Part shown: positions 11,801-22,700 of the stretch, piece after piece
Position numbering within the stretch: the stretch's first letter is position 1
Layout of the letters: each line of letters begins with the position of its first letter
Assembly: GCA_963402885.1 (NCBI GenBank)
Contig: OY727093.1
Span: 29,883,409-29,947,408, forward strand
Length of the DNA stretch: 64,000 bases
Direction: 5' to 3'
Source of the DNA: Antedon bifida
Lineage: Eukaryota > Echinodermata > Crinoidea > Comatulida > Antedonidae
Notes under the pieces: generated by a model
What the model was told of the DNA's origin: nothing
Seen by the model: only the letters and a program-made list of their open reading frames with translations
Databases searched by the model: none
Program-made: the position numbers and the translations under genes

Positions 11801-14800
11801 ATAGTTCATATGGCCCATGTCATTGGCAACGTAAGTAGACTTGAATTGAAAGTATTTTTTGCTTTATTTAAATCACATTTTTTTTTAGGTAAATAATTTT
11901 TTTTTCGATCAGTGAATATTATTAATATTAGTTTTATATTATGTGACATAATTTTTTAGGGGGACAATATATCTTTAAAGAGTAACTATTTTCTGTAATT
12001 TATGTTTGTTAGGAAATTGAAACCAAGATGAATCTCCAGAACATTTCCATTGTTCTGTGCCCTACACTCCACATCAGCCATCGTGTGCTCAATGTCTTCT
12101 TCACTTTCTGGCGTGACATATTTGGAGATGTCGTTCTCAAAAAGTAAGTCACAATTTTTCTTTAATATTAGTATTTCCAATTTTAAGAGGAAATACATTC
12201 TGACCTATTAAATCAGTTCATCATTCTCATTAGGACCAAAATATTTGATAAGCTGAAGCTCTGTCTACACTATCAAACTAGTTTGACAAACAAAGTGTGA
12301 TGTGCCCAAATATGGTAGTGATATGACATCATGTCCATATATGGGCACATCACATTTGTCAAACTAGTTGATAGTGTAGACAAGGATTAAAGTATTGATA
12401 AAAATCTTTTGAGGGCATGCAAAGACTACATTTATTGAATGCTGTTCAGCTATGTTTATTGGTATTTAATAATCACAACAAATCCTCTGTAAAGCTCTTG
12501 TCTACACTATCAAACTTTATGTGACAAAAAAGTGTGATGTGCCCATATATGGACATGATGATATCATATCACTACCATATTTGTGTATATCACTACCACA
12601 TTTGGGCACATCACACTTTTTTTGATAAACTAGTTTGATAGTGTAGAAAGATCTTTATTTCATCGAATCCTGCTGTCCTGTGCAGTTTTGAAAAATCTGA
12701 AATGGCTATTTTTGTAATATTCTTGATACTTTAATGTTTTGAAATTCCTTCCCAGAATGAAATCAAAATTCTTGTCTGTATCTGCACCATAGTGTTTGTG
12801 TATCATCAACATCTAAAATGACTGTGTTTGTTATTGTTTTGTTGTACCCTGAGAAATAAGGAGTATCATTCAAGATTCAAAATGCATTCTAGGAGCTTGT
12901 TATGCTTTATCTTTGAAAAACTTGTCATATAAACTATTATTAACAATTTTATTTCTTTCTCTCTTCATTTAAATATCATAGAATTATCTTTCAGTCACAT
13001 GCCTTTTGCCCTAAGCTTGAACCCAGTAAAACAATTAATCATCAAACACGTATGACTTTTACTTGAAAAATAAGTATTTAAATGGAAAGAATATTTTAAT
13101 AATTTTAATTGTCCAGCATCTTATAAATTTTTTGTAACATGTATCATCACACATACAGACATTGTAGTGCTTTTGGCTGTTTGTTGTTCAGTACTACTGT
13201 ACCATGTTGGAAAGTTTACTTTACCATTTCCTCTATCTGGTGGCTTCAAATTGGGAGAGGGTGGGTGCAGGAATTCCTTTCTACCCTTAGATATACGCTT
13301 TATCTTGTCTTGTCTTGTTCGCATCTTCATTGTTGACTCACTCTTTCACATCACACAACTAGAGTCAAAAGACGACTTCGATGGCGCTCTTCTCGAACAT
13401 CTCTCGAGCTCCCAGACAGTTCACTGTAAGTCACCTCTAACCCTTTGCTTCCTTCTAATCATGCCTAATGTTTATTCATTACTCCATGTCAAAGTTCATG
13501 CTTGTTTCTTAGCAGAGGCTTAATTGTGGGAGATGTGTATTTTAGCTTTCATGTTTTGTACTAGTACTGTTATAGTCCTCCTGTTTGTTGTATTTTTAGC
13601 AAATTTTCTTGGCCTAGGTTAACTACTTACTGTAATATTTATTAATGCAAATTGCATGTTTGTTGTAAATTGTTTGTGACGTCTTGTTTTGTTTACTGAT
13701 TTTGTTTACCTGCCGTCTAAATGTTAAATGTCTGTGATGAATTTTTTGGTTAATACTGTAGATAGCATTGCAATTTTTAACAAAAAATATTATTTTTTAT
13801 ATCAAGCTAACAACAGCCAACACAACAATTATTTTCATTTAGCACAGAAACAAATTTTGTTTATAGAGTCTGGTTGATTGATTGTATATTATTTTATAGG
13901 TTAAATAACAAATAAATCGTATAATTTTGTTTACAGCCGCAAATGCAACAGGTTATATTTAGGTCAGGTTTATTAATGGGGACTGGACATTGCGTGGGAA
14001 AGTGCCTTTCTGTGGACAGGATGTTAGTGGGGACAGGGTGTTAGTAGGGACAGGGTGTTAGTGGGGACAGGGTGTTAGTGGGGACAGGGTGTTAGTGGGG
14101 ACATGTTGTTAGTTTCACTACTACTAAGTTGGGAGTTTTAATAAATTGAGTTTAATATTCTAAAATGATTTCAAAAAATGAAAATGAAGCTGCAATTAAT
14201 AAGGTTTTTTACCAATATAATTGCAGTTGCAACAAGGTTTAAACAAGTCTTTTTTACTGTTACAAATATTATGATAAATGATTCGAGATACAGTACTGCA
14301 CTTTACTCCATGCAGTGCAGTACAATGCATGTGCAGTGTATTCAATATTTATAGTTCTGTTTTGAGTTAAGAATAATCTAGGGTGAATGTTAATAAATAG
14401 GAAGAAAATATATATAAATAATAATCGATCAAAAGGCAGATTTCAATCAAAACGATAAAGTAAAACAACCATAAATAATATAATAAACATTAGGTGAAGA
14501 TCTTGATTCACATAGTCTATATTATATAGTAAATATATAATATGTCAGAATTGGAACACTTGCATTGGTATGTCTTTAGCACATAGCGTATTTTACAAAC
14601 TAATTAATATCATTTATGCATATTTTAATAATGCTAACACACTGCACTGGTGGGATTTGGAGTTAATGTTAACTTGTTTTAGGATATTTAGGATTTGTGT
14701 ATATAATGAAAAATAATATAAATAAAATATTTTTATTTTGACACATATCATTGAGGCACTTTTTGATATTATGCACTGTTTAATTCTTTATTTTAAAATT

Positions 14801-17800
14801 TGTACTTGCAGCTAGCTAAATATTATTTAAAAAAAACCACTATAATTAAAGAAAGACAACACTAAGCATGTTTTGTTAATTAAACAGCAGAAAGGTTTTT
14901 ATGACATTTCAATTTTTTTGTACATTTCTTTAACAACATTACTGTATAATTCCAATTATGTATTAAATAGATTTATTTGCACCTTTTTTGTAATCTAGAC
15001 TATAGTCCTATTTATTTTCAAATCGAATGTTTTATTGAAATAAGGAAATATTTGTATATCAATAGACTCTTCTAAAAAACTTAGCCATTCCTATTAAACA
15101 CTGTTCTTTTGGTTTTGTAGATATTATCAATAAAATTGTCATTTAAATAAAAGGAAATCATCATTTTTATCAATCACCATTTTGCTTACAAATTTCCCTA
15201 AGTTGTATTTGTGCTTAGAGCTTCTAAATGGCAAATAATTAAATTATTTATACAGGATTTTGGAAGAAGAGCTAAATAAACAAGAAGCAATCTTGTCTGA
15301 AATGCATGAACGTGTAAATAAAGGAACAGCTGATAAGGTAAGTCAAATGTTCCACAACATTTATCTGTGTAAATACTTTATTTGTCACTCTCATAACATA
15401 ATATAAAAACTTCATTAACAAATATGACAAAAAAAAGACCAAAAGAAATTGGCTTTCGCTATTCGAGTTTTGGCCTTTAACATAAAATACATTGATTTTT
15501 AAAGTTAAATTAAATAAGTTTAAATAAATTAATATAATGTTATTCATCTTATTTCCAGTTTCAGTCTTTAACAACAATATCAACAGCTAATCTCTTTTAT
15601 TTTGTTTACTAGGAGTTAAATTATTAAAATACGGTAATTTAGAAATCCAATTACAGTATGATCCTTTTTTTCTGATTACAGAATACAGAAGAGCAACTTT
15701 GGGAAGTTCAAAGAATTGTGACACAGCTGAAGCGAAAGGTAGAAGCATTGTAGTAGTTTTCTACCCTTTTCACATCACCTAGAAAAAATCTGGAGCTACA
15801 TCTGGTGGCCATCAACACTAGCATTTGGTGTCTTTTTTATTGTGCGCCCCAACTCCAGAGTTGTAAAAATTTAAAATTAATATTGCTTGCCAAAAGTTTT
15901 GGAAAGCATTTTAAATAGTAGAAAACAATATGGAAAAAAAATGTTTTTTAGAGAATGTTGAGTTTTTGAAAGGTAACTGCTTTCTTATTTACCATAGATT
16001 CGAGTTTGTAGGAAAACTTCTGAAACTGCAATTGCTCCTACTCTTGAAGAAGAGGAGAAACCAGAGACAGAAGATGAGAAACCAGTAGTGGAAGAAGACA
16101 AACCAGTATTTGAGGAAGAGAAACCAGTATTAGAAGAAGAGAAACCAGCAGTGGAAGAAAAGTCTGCTGATGATAAAGCAGAAGATTCTGTATTCCTTGA
16201 CACTGTACCAGCAGTTGCTGACAAAACAGAGGAAAAAGCACCAGAGGCAACAGAGATTAAAACAAAGGTTGACGAAGCAATCAAAGAGGAATCTGGAGTA
16301 AAACCAGAACGGAAAAAAAGTGACCAGGATGTACTGGAGAAAGTGTCGCCAAAGAAAGAAATTATTGAAGAATCTGTAGTTATTGAGAAAGGGAACGAAG
16401 TAGTAAAACAAGTAGAAGTAAAACAATCTGACCAAACTCAAGAAAGTGAAGTGAACAAAAGTAAAAATGTAGAAAATATTGCAGAAGATAGTGTTCAAGG
16501 TGTAAAAGAGAAAGAAGATAAAGAAGAAGAAAAACAGACAATTGAAGAAGTTGATAATCAACAAGTGAAAGATTCAACAGAGGAAGTATTTAAGGAAGAC
16601 GAAGAGGATGATGAAGGTAATTAATTGGCTTAACATTATCATCATTACCATCAAGTTTATTGTTTCACACAATACAATATACAGAAATTAATACCGTAAA
16701 TATAATTGTGTGAGGAGGATGCATTAAGCTAAGGCTTTAAGTTTGGTCCTCAGGATAAATAAATATATATGATTATTTAATTGAAGTGAGAAAAAAAAAA
16801 CACTTCTTTCTTCTGTCTAATTGACAAATAAAATTAAACACCAACAAGTACAAGGTTTTCTATCGGCACGGTCGACCATTCTCTTAGTTCCCTGTACCGC
16901 CATATTTATAAAACTTGTCAATAGAAAACAAGGTAATAGTCTTACAGTTGACCTTGCCGAGAATAGATATGCCGATATAGAATTTAATTCCCAGTATTCC
17001 AGATAGCCACCACACCAAAATAATAATTTACAATCACAGTGGACAGTACCTATAGAAAACAAATTACATGCACAACCGTGCTGATAGCCTTCATAAGTAG
17101 TTCTTTAATGATATACTGTATATTGTGTTCATTAGTAGCATTAGGCACTCTTTATTATTTAAATTAAAATAATATTATAATTATCATTTCTTTATACAGA
17201 AGTTATTCAATTACTTCTAATAACTCAAGCAGAAGCAATGGCAAGGCAGCAGGAATTGAAGAAGATCCAGTCAGAGTTACAGGAGAGAATCGAAGCAGAA
17301 AGAAACGACATTGAACGATTGCGGCAGAAGCTTGCTGAAGAGGAGCGCAGAGAGTCTCTTCAGTTGAGGCCATCCTCATTTGAGAGTGGTAACAGCTCAG
17401 ACTCTTCTAATAGTAGTAGTAGTGAAAGTGTATCCTTTCATTGTATGCTAATTTCACCAAAAAAAAAAACAAACTTGTGTATGCCTTATTTACTATATAG
17501 TTACTACTGTGTCTTCTTCTTCTCCTTCCTTCTTCCTTTTTTCTTCATTTTTCTTTCTTCTTCCATTTAGGAACAAACTTCATATTTGATGGCTACTGCT
17601 CGACTGGTTATAGCTGTTGCAAATGTTATTTTTATTTGCATACAGTGTGTGCTGCATACAAATTCCCAAACAAACTGGCACAATAATTAGAATAACATTT
17701 ATGTACAATATTAGTTTCTCCTTAACATATTTGTTAGGAGGATGAGGATACCTTAATGGAAATCCTAACAAAGCTAACCGAAGAAAATGAGAAATTAGAA

Positions 17801-18682
17801 GTAAGTATACAGTAACAGTGGTGGATCCAGAATTTTGAAAGATAGGGAGGGACTGCCTAGGGCTTCAAAAGTGTGAAATGGAATGCTGAACTTAACCTAA
17901 TGTAGTGGAGCTGTAGCTTGGTGGTTAACGTGCTTGCCTTCCAATCCCAACGCCCAGAGTTTAATCCTGACCTACTGCCAGGGTTGTAACTCACGACTCA
18001 ACTCCACTCCCTAAGTCTCAAATGAGACTTAGTTTATAAGCACGATAAACTATAAAATAGTGTAATGATTGGTGAGTTTGTGCTTGCTGTTGGATATAAT
18101 AATGAAAAAAATATGTCCTATCTTCTACGTTGTATCCACCTATGAGTAATGTGCCTCTTTACTTCCATAGACGGATTCACAGACAAAGGGTTAGGTTCAG
18201 GACAAAAAAGTATTTGCGTAGGTAGGGGAATTAAAATCGACGTAAGGGAGTATTTTTTGGCAAAAGAAATTCTCTATATAGTTAGAAAAGCAGTGTAAAA
18301 ATAACCATAGCATTTATATTTAGAAATAGAAAAGCATTCACTGTACAGAAAAAGTAGTTAATATTTTCAATTCATATTAAATATGATACTTTATCACTCA
18401 CAGATTGACCCTAATAATCCAGGTAGGTGATTGGTCAATGTTTAATCAGCTTTACCAGAATCCATCAGCAAATAGACAATTTTTTAGGACTATATAAGTA
18501 AAATTATTGTGTTCAATAATGTTTTTTTATAGGCTAAAAATAACGAGTTGGTTACGAGTATTCATCTTGAACGTGAACGATGCGTAGATCTACGAGTGAA
18601 AATGACTACGATGATACTAAAGGAAGATTTAGAAAAAAGGAGGTCTTTTAGTGGTCCGGCACCATTGGAAACAGATCTATAG
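8892..18682 (+). CDS. RALBP1: RalA-binding protein 1 (RhoGAP plus Ral-binding domain)
   Basis: Coding exons: 8892-8976, 9494-9620, 10052-10311, 10875-10994, 11347-11553, 11712-11830, 12013-12143, 13363-13425, 15256-15337, 15682-15738, 15998-16616, 17200-17429, 17738-17800, 18533-18682. All junctions use GT/AG, phases join, and the product is 770 residues. It opens with MADDRV; a Lys-rich region (about 71-157) precedes the RhoGAP domain (about 158-350), where GIYRLSG carries the arginine finger (Arg206). The segment LRWRSS leading into the EEELNKQEAILSEMHERV and LWEVQRI helices matches the Ral-binding coiled coil of RalBP1. C-terminal coiled coils follow. The family are Ral effectors that act as Rac/Cdc42 GAPs and adaptors in endocytosis. 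Human RalBP1 is 655 residues; much of the extra length here is one acidic exon. The start was chosen because it follows a leader-exon acceptor and begins MADD. Confidence 0.92.
9010..9238. mobile_element. Foldback element family C, copy 1 (RalBP1 intron)
   Basis: The inverted ends are CAAGGCAATCGAACAACAGGA and TCCTGTTGTTCGATTGCATTG. Diagnostic interior strings TTGCCAAGATAGGAACTCGTAAC and CAAATACCAACAGTACTGTACTA recur in inverse orientation at 25.6-25.8 kb and 52.2-52.4 kb. It lies in the intron after the first coding exon. Confidence 0.8.
10417..10613. mobile_element. Foldback element family A, copy 3
   Basis: The ends read AAGCTATGTCTACACTATCAAACT and AGTTTGATAGTGTAGACAGAGCTT. The interior has an extra run of ATATGGTAGTGATA repeats, so this copy is longer than most. 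Confidence 0.9.
10733..10803. mobile_element. Foldback element family A, internally deleted copy 4
   Basis: Only the outer left bases AAGCTC and the right half (ATATATGGGCACATTC through GATAGTGTAGACAGAGCTT) remain. It sits about 120 bp from copy 3 in the same RalBP1 intron. Confidence 0.8.
11024..11346 (+). repeat. Tandem duplication of the 5' part of a RalBP1 GAP exon
   Basis: Two extra copies of a 129-bp unit (intron end, AG acceptor and the first about 62 bases of exon) lie just upstream of the functional exon at 11347. Exon-like segments begin at 11089 and 11218, exactly 129 bp apart. Each reads GMYVEGIY(Q/R)LSVVKSRIDALR, then runs into an intron-like sequence and stops at TAA. Copy 1 has Gln where the arginine finger should be; both have Val where the functional exon has Gly. 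Use of either acceptor would truncate the GAP domain. Confidence 0.93.
11858..11979. mobile_element. Foldback element family B, 5'-truncated copy 3
   Basis: Only the right half is present: TTTTTTAGGTAAATAATTTTT, CGATCAG and the terminal GGGGGACAATATATCTTTAA. It lies in a RalBP1 intron just before the exon at 12013. Confidence 0.7.
12256..12387. mobile_element. Foldback element family A, copy 5
   Basis: The left end AAGCTCTGTCTACACTATCAAACT is intact; the right end has decayed to GATAGTGTAGACAAGGATT. Confidence 0.88.
12492..12655. mobile_element. Foldback element family A, copy 6
   Basis: The ends read AAGCTCTTGTCTACACTATCAAACT and AGTTTGATAGTGTAGAAAGATCTT, about 100 bp from copy 5 in the same intron. 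Confidence 0.88.
14012..14112 (+). repeat. 18-bp tandem repeat in a RalBP1 intron
   Basis: The unit GGGGACAGGGTGTTAGTG is repeated about five times with few changes; the outer units are degenerate. It is in the 1.8-kb intron between the exons at 13425 and 15256, where I see nothing else of note. Confidence 0.85.
15998..16616 (+). other. RalBP1 exon encoding a 206-residue acidic insert
   Basis: This single 619-bp exon encodes residues 418-624, between the Ral-binding helices and the C-terminal coiled coils. It is rich in Glu, Lys and Val. Near its start are short repeats of the form E(E/D)(E/D)KPV(F/L/V)EE. In vertebrate RalBP1 the corresponding linker is much shorter. It is predicted to be disordered. 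The phase is 0 in and 1 out, and it joins both neighbours correctly, so it belongs to the gene. Confidence 0.85.
17903..18110 (+). mobile_element. tRNA-derived SINE, copy 1
   Basis: The head GTGGAGCTGTAGCTTGGTGG followed by TTAACGTGCTTGCCTTCCAATC resembles a tRNA with an A box. AGTTTAATCCTGA about 40 bp later fits a B box. The unrelated body contains CTCAAATGAGACTTAGTTTATAA. Reverse-orientation relatives are at 21.8-22.0 kb and 26.8-27.2 kb. The 3' limit is approximate. It lies in the last but one RalBP1 intron. Confidence 0.7.
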
Positions 18683-19780
18683 TATAGAGAAATAGACAGT
18701 AGTCAGTGCGCTGTTGTCTAGTACAAGTAGGAATCAATAATCATAGTGGCACTTATCTAGATTGGTAGGTAGGACATATTACTTAAAAATACCAGAATTT
18801 CTCTCTTCTTATTTTGAAGTTCGATATATTTTGAAATATGCTTTTGATTTGCAACCCGACTAATGACCTAAGACCTACGTATATTGTGTAGTTGGTCGTA
18901 GATCCTACTGAAGAATCCAAAATGACTTAGATTGAGCTAGGAAGTGCGTGCCAATGTCCCTGAGACAAGTTCTTTGGTCAGCTCAGCTCTCTATTATCTT
19001 AAAACTTATTTTTTTTAAATGACTGAAAACAGTTTCTCAGAAGAAACTCTATATTCGTAAAGTAAAGGCTGCCATTATTTTTCTGCATTTATAGTTATTA
19101 TTAACAGCGCTATTGAATATCTAAACTATTTATTATTTAATTATCTTATAGATGCGTAATTTATATTGAATCAATTATTATAAATGTTATATTGGTGCTT
19201 TTGTATATGTTAATTAAAACAGGGTAGGGAATGTTCCACTTTCATGTTATTGATGACATTAATGGAATGATTTGTCTATTATTAGTAAATTTAATTACAC
19301 TTTTGGGAAAAAAATAATAATAAATCCACCCCAAATTTACAGTATTTTTTCTTAAATGCAGGTATAGAACAAACTTTAACAAAATACAAAAACAATTTTA
19401 AGCAGACAATGAATTTATTTAAGTCAATAAATATACAGTATTTACTATTTAAAAAATACTTGTGTATAATCTTTATTTACAGATATTTAACATTATTTGC
19501 ACCGAATTTAAAATAAATAACATCTTATTATTCCAGAAGAAATTGAGTTATTTTGTGTTACTTTCATTGTTGTTGAAAGATCATGTTAGCTTGATCTTGT
19601 AAATGGAGCTGGTAAGGATTCTGAGATTGTTAAAAACCTCTAAATTCTACAACTGTACACTTGACAGCATTGGAAATTGATGGAAATGTAAAGACATATG
19701 TTGGTACAAGTTTCTAAAATAATGGTATTGTGTAGCAGAAGCCATCTTACGACACAAAGACTATTCATTTCGTTTCGTTT
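18683..19780. other. Convergent 3' regions of RalBP1 and TMEM232
   Basis: About 1.1 kb separates the two stop codons. AATAAA-type signals on the plus strand near 19317 and 19425, and a TTTATT (minus-strand AATAAA) near 19470, could serve as polyadenylation signals for the two converging transcripts. No other reading frame or RNA gene was recognised. Confidence 0.5.
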
Positions 19781-22700
19781 TCATTCCTTCAGACTTGATG
19801 CAGTTTTCTTTTCTTCCGCCTCTTTCTGCTTCTCTTTCTCCTCATCTTCCAGCATTTCTTGGAGCTCCTTTCGCCACTTAAAAAGTAGAAAGAATGATTA
19901 CTTGAAGTGAGTCAAACTTACTATTGTTAGAATACTACTTACTTAAAAAAACAAATCTTAACAAAAAAACTATCTTAAAAGATAGCTTTTGTTGTAGTAG
20001 TAGTAGTACTACACTATCAAACTAGACACAAAATGGTAGTAATATGCCCAAATATGGTAGTGATATAATCATCATGTCCATATATTGGCACATCACATTT
20101 TTTTGTCACATAAAGTTTGATAGTGTAGACAAAGCTTAAGAACTGATGAGCAATCTAATGTTTTGACAAGTTACAAAGTTTCTTACTTGATCTTCCACTA
20201 TTCGTTTCAAGTCTAGACTTGTTCTGGTTGTGAAACTTGGTTGTTTCTCTACTAAAGCTGAAGACATCATTAATTCTTCCCTGGGGTAATACAAACAGTA
20301 TTATATCAATCATAAAATACTTTTGATTTTTCATAACATTTATTTACAAACTCTGACAAACTTTGTAGCAAAGTAACTGATTGAATGATTGAAACAGAGA
20401 ATGAAGGCAGATGACGGAAAGATGATGTTTGGGCAAGCCTTAAATAGAGAAATGAAAAGGAATAGAAAATTGCATGGTAAAGACAGGTAGATGTTGAGAC
20501 ATGATATTAATGAATAATATTTAGAAAAGATAATTTTTAATTTGATGAGAGGCAGAATTTAAAATAGATTAATACATACATTAGTTCTTTTATGATGATC
20601 TTTTATTAGGGCTATCAGTAAGTTTACTCACTTTAAAGATGGTCGAGTTGGACCCTTTTTCACTGATTGACTTGGCTTTGGTAATTCAACTTTTCTTCTG
20701 GGTGATCGTTTTGTAACTGTGACTGGAGGTGCAAGTGGGGGAAGATAAAGAGCGGACAGACTTGCAGCGAGACGTCCATCTAACGAATGCACAACATCAA
20801 TCTTCATAGCTTCTTTCTCTATTTGGGCATCCACCTGGAAAAATTAAATGACCCACATGGAATTATGCAATTTCAAATTTTTGTCTTTAGGCACATGTAG
20901 TCAAGGATAGTAATCCCCCCGATACAGATATTCAGATATGAACTTACCACATGGAATTATGCAAATTCTCTTGTGCAACACAGATGCATTCAGATGTAAA
21001 CTTACCTGGCCAACTCTTATCGCTTCTAAAACACGATCATCTTTTTCCCTGGTGTGACATTTCATAAGCATATTCCATGCCACAGTTCGCATACCATCAT
21101 TTGTCTTGTCTCCTTCAGTACAACGGCAGATCTTAACTAAACCCTGGACAGCCCCATATCGAATACGCCAACTCCAATCCTCCAAACCTGTAAAGTAAAC
21201 CACTATTTTAAAAAGAGATGCCATAATGTTGGTTTCCATTTTTAAGCCCTGTCTACACTATCAAACTAGTTTGACACAGAAAGTGTGATGTGCCCAAATA
21301 TGCTAGTGATATGCTGCCATCAAGTTTGATAAGTGTAGACATTTTTAAAGATATAGAACTTTTAAGTAGTGGGAGTATTAAGAGAGAACCCCTAAACAAC
21401 CCAGACATCTAAGTGTGAACAAGTTTCCCAATCCCAAGACTTTAAGTATAGAAACTCAACTGAATCTTGACAGAACAACGTACCTGTATCATTGACATCA
21501 GTTTCCAAATCCAGTGTAAAGGTAACAAGGTCAAGTAATCCAGCACTGGCAATGCCAAGTGATCCATTCATTTTCCCAGAGTATAGAGAACCCTTCTGCT
21601 TTTCATTTCCAACAAGAGCAACTTTCCTGATGTTTGAGGTGTTCCCATGTAGACACAGGTGCGCCATCAACTCAGTGTATGTAAATGCTACTTCCCAACG
21701 CCAACCAATCAGGCCTAGCATGTTTGGTAGCTAAAAATCGATGGTACAGAATGATGACAAACAGAAGTGCATGACAGTATGTTTCATTGGGATTTTTTTT
21801 TTATTTCATACACATCCAATAGTGAGTAATTCGCCAATTATAGAATGGATAAACTATTTTTATAATTTATCATGCGTTTAAACTAAGTCTCATTTGAGGC
21901 TTAGAGGGTGGAGTTAAAAGAGTTGTGAGTTACAACCCTGGCACTAACCCAGGACCTTATGATTGGAAGGCAAGCATGTTAATCACCAAGTTACAGCTCC
22001 ACTGGTTAAAAAGGATGATGATTAAAGAGTATACAACCTCTAATATTAATATTGTACACTGTTATTAATGAACAGAAGGTGTATTAATCTTACCCGATTT
22101 CTACTGGAAAACTTAGGTGTACTGGGTAGTGATGCAAACACAGGCCGTGAACCAGGTTGTACTATTCTTCCTGTTCTAGACGACGATTCCGTTAACTTTA
22201 TACTGGCTTTCTTAGAACTACCATCAGTACCTTTCCTTTGATCTGGAATAACCTTATCATCATCTTTACCTCTGTCAGCTGAAGCATCAAAGCTGACTTC
22301 TCTTTTCATCTTAGGCCTTTGAGCTAATTTTAAGGCTGTCTTTGGTCCTTTGGTGACATCTACCTGGTTTGGGTACACCTGGCTGTCATCACCTGGTAAC
22401 ATGTCGCTGTTGATGCTTGGCGATCGATCCTGGTTGATACCATAACCGGACATCTCACCGGCCGAGTCCAAACTTTCACGACTACTTATATTTGGAAGAG
22501 TTGCTGGGGTGCTTAACATTCTGGAATCTTTATTGAAGAAACTACTGCGATCTGTTAAAGATTCTGCATGTTTGTCCTGCGGAGTATCTATCATAGCTGC
22601 CATTGAGACATTCATTAGTTTTCTTAATGATTGACTACTATATTCTTCAAAGTTTGTTTTTTTCTTCTCCTGTTTCTCCTTGGACCAGTGCTTAGGTGAA

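Noticed and set aside
13121-13523. Open frames around 13.1-13.5 kb as a separate gene
   Set aside because: Only 13363-13425 is coding, as a 63-bp RalBP1 exon (VKRRLRWRSSRTSLELPDSS); the surrounding open frames are intronic.
15985-16577. Antisense frames opposite the acidic RalBP1 exon
   Set aside because: Same reason: complement of a Glu/Lys-rich coding exon, with no independent support.
17571-17638. Possible extra RalBP1 exon starting GAACAAACTTC after a TTTAG
   Set aside because: No suitable donor follows, and the exon pair 17200-17429 and 17738-17800 already joins in phase with family-consistent sequence.
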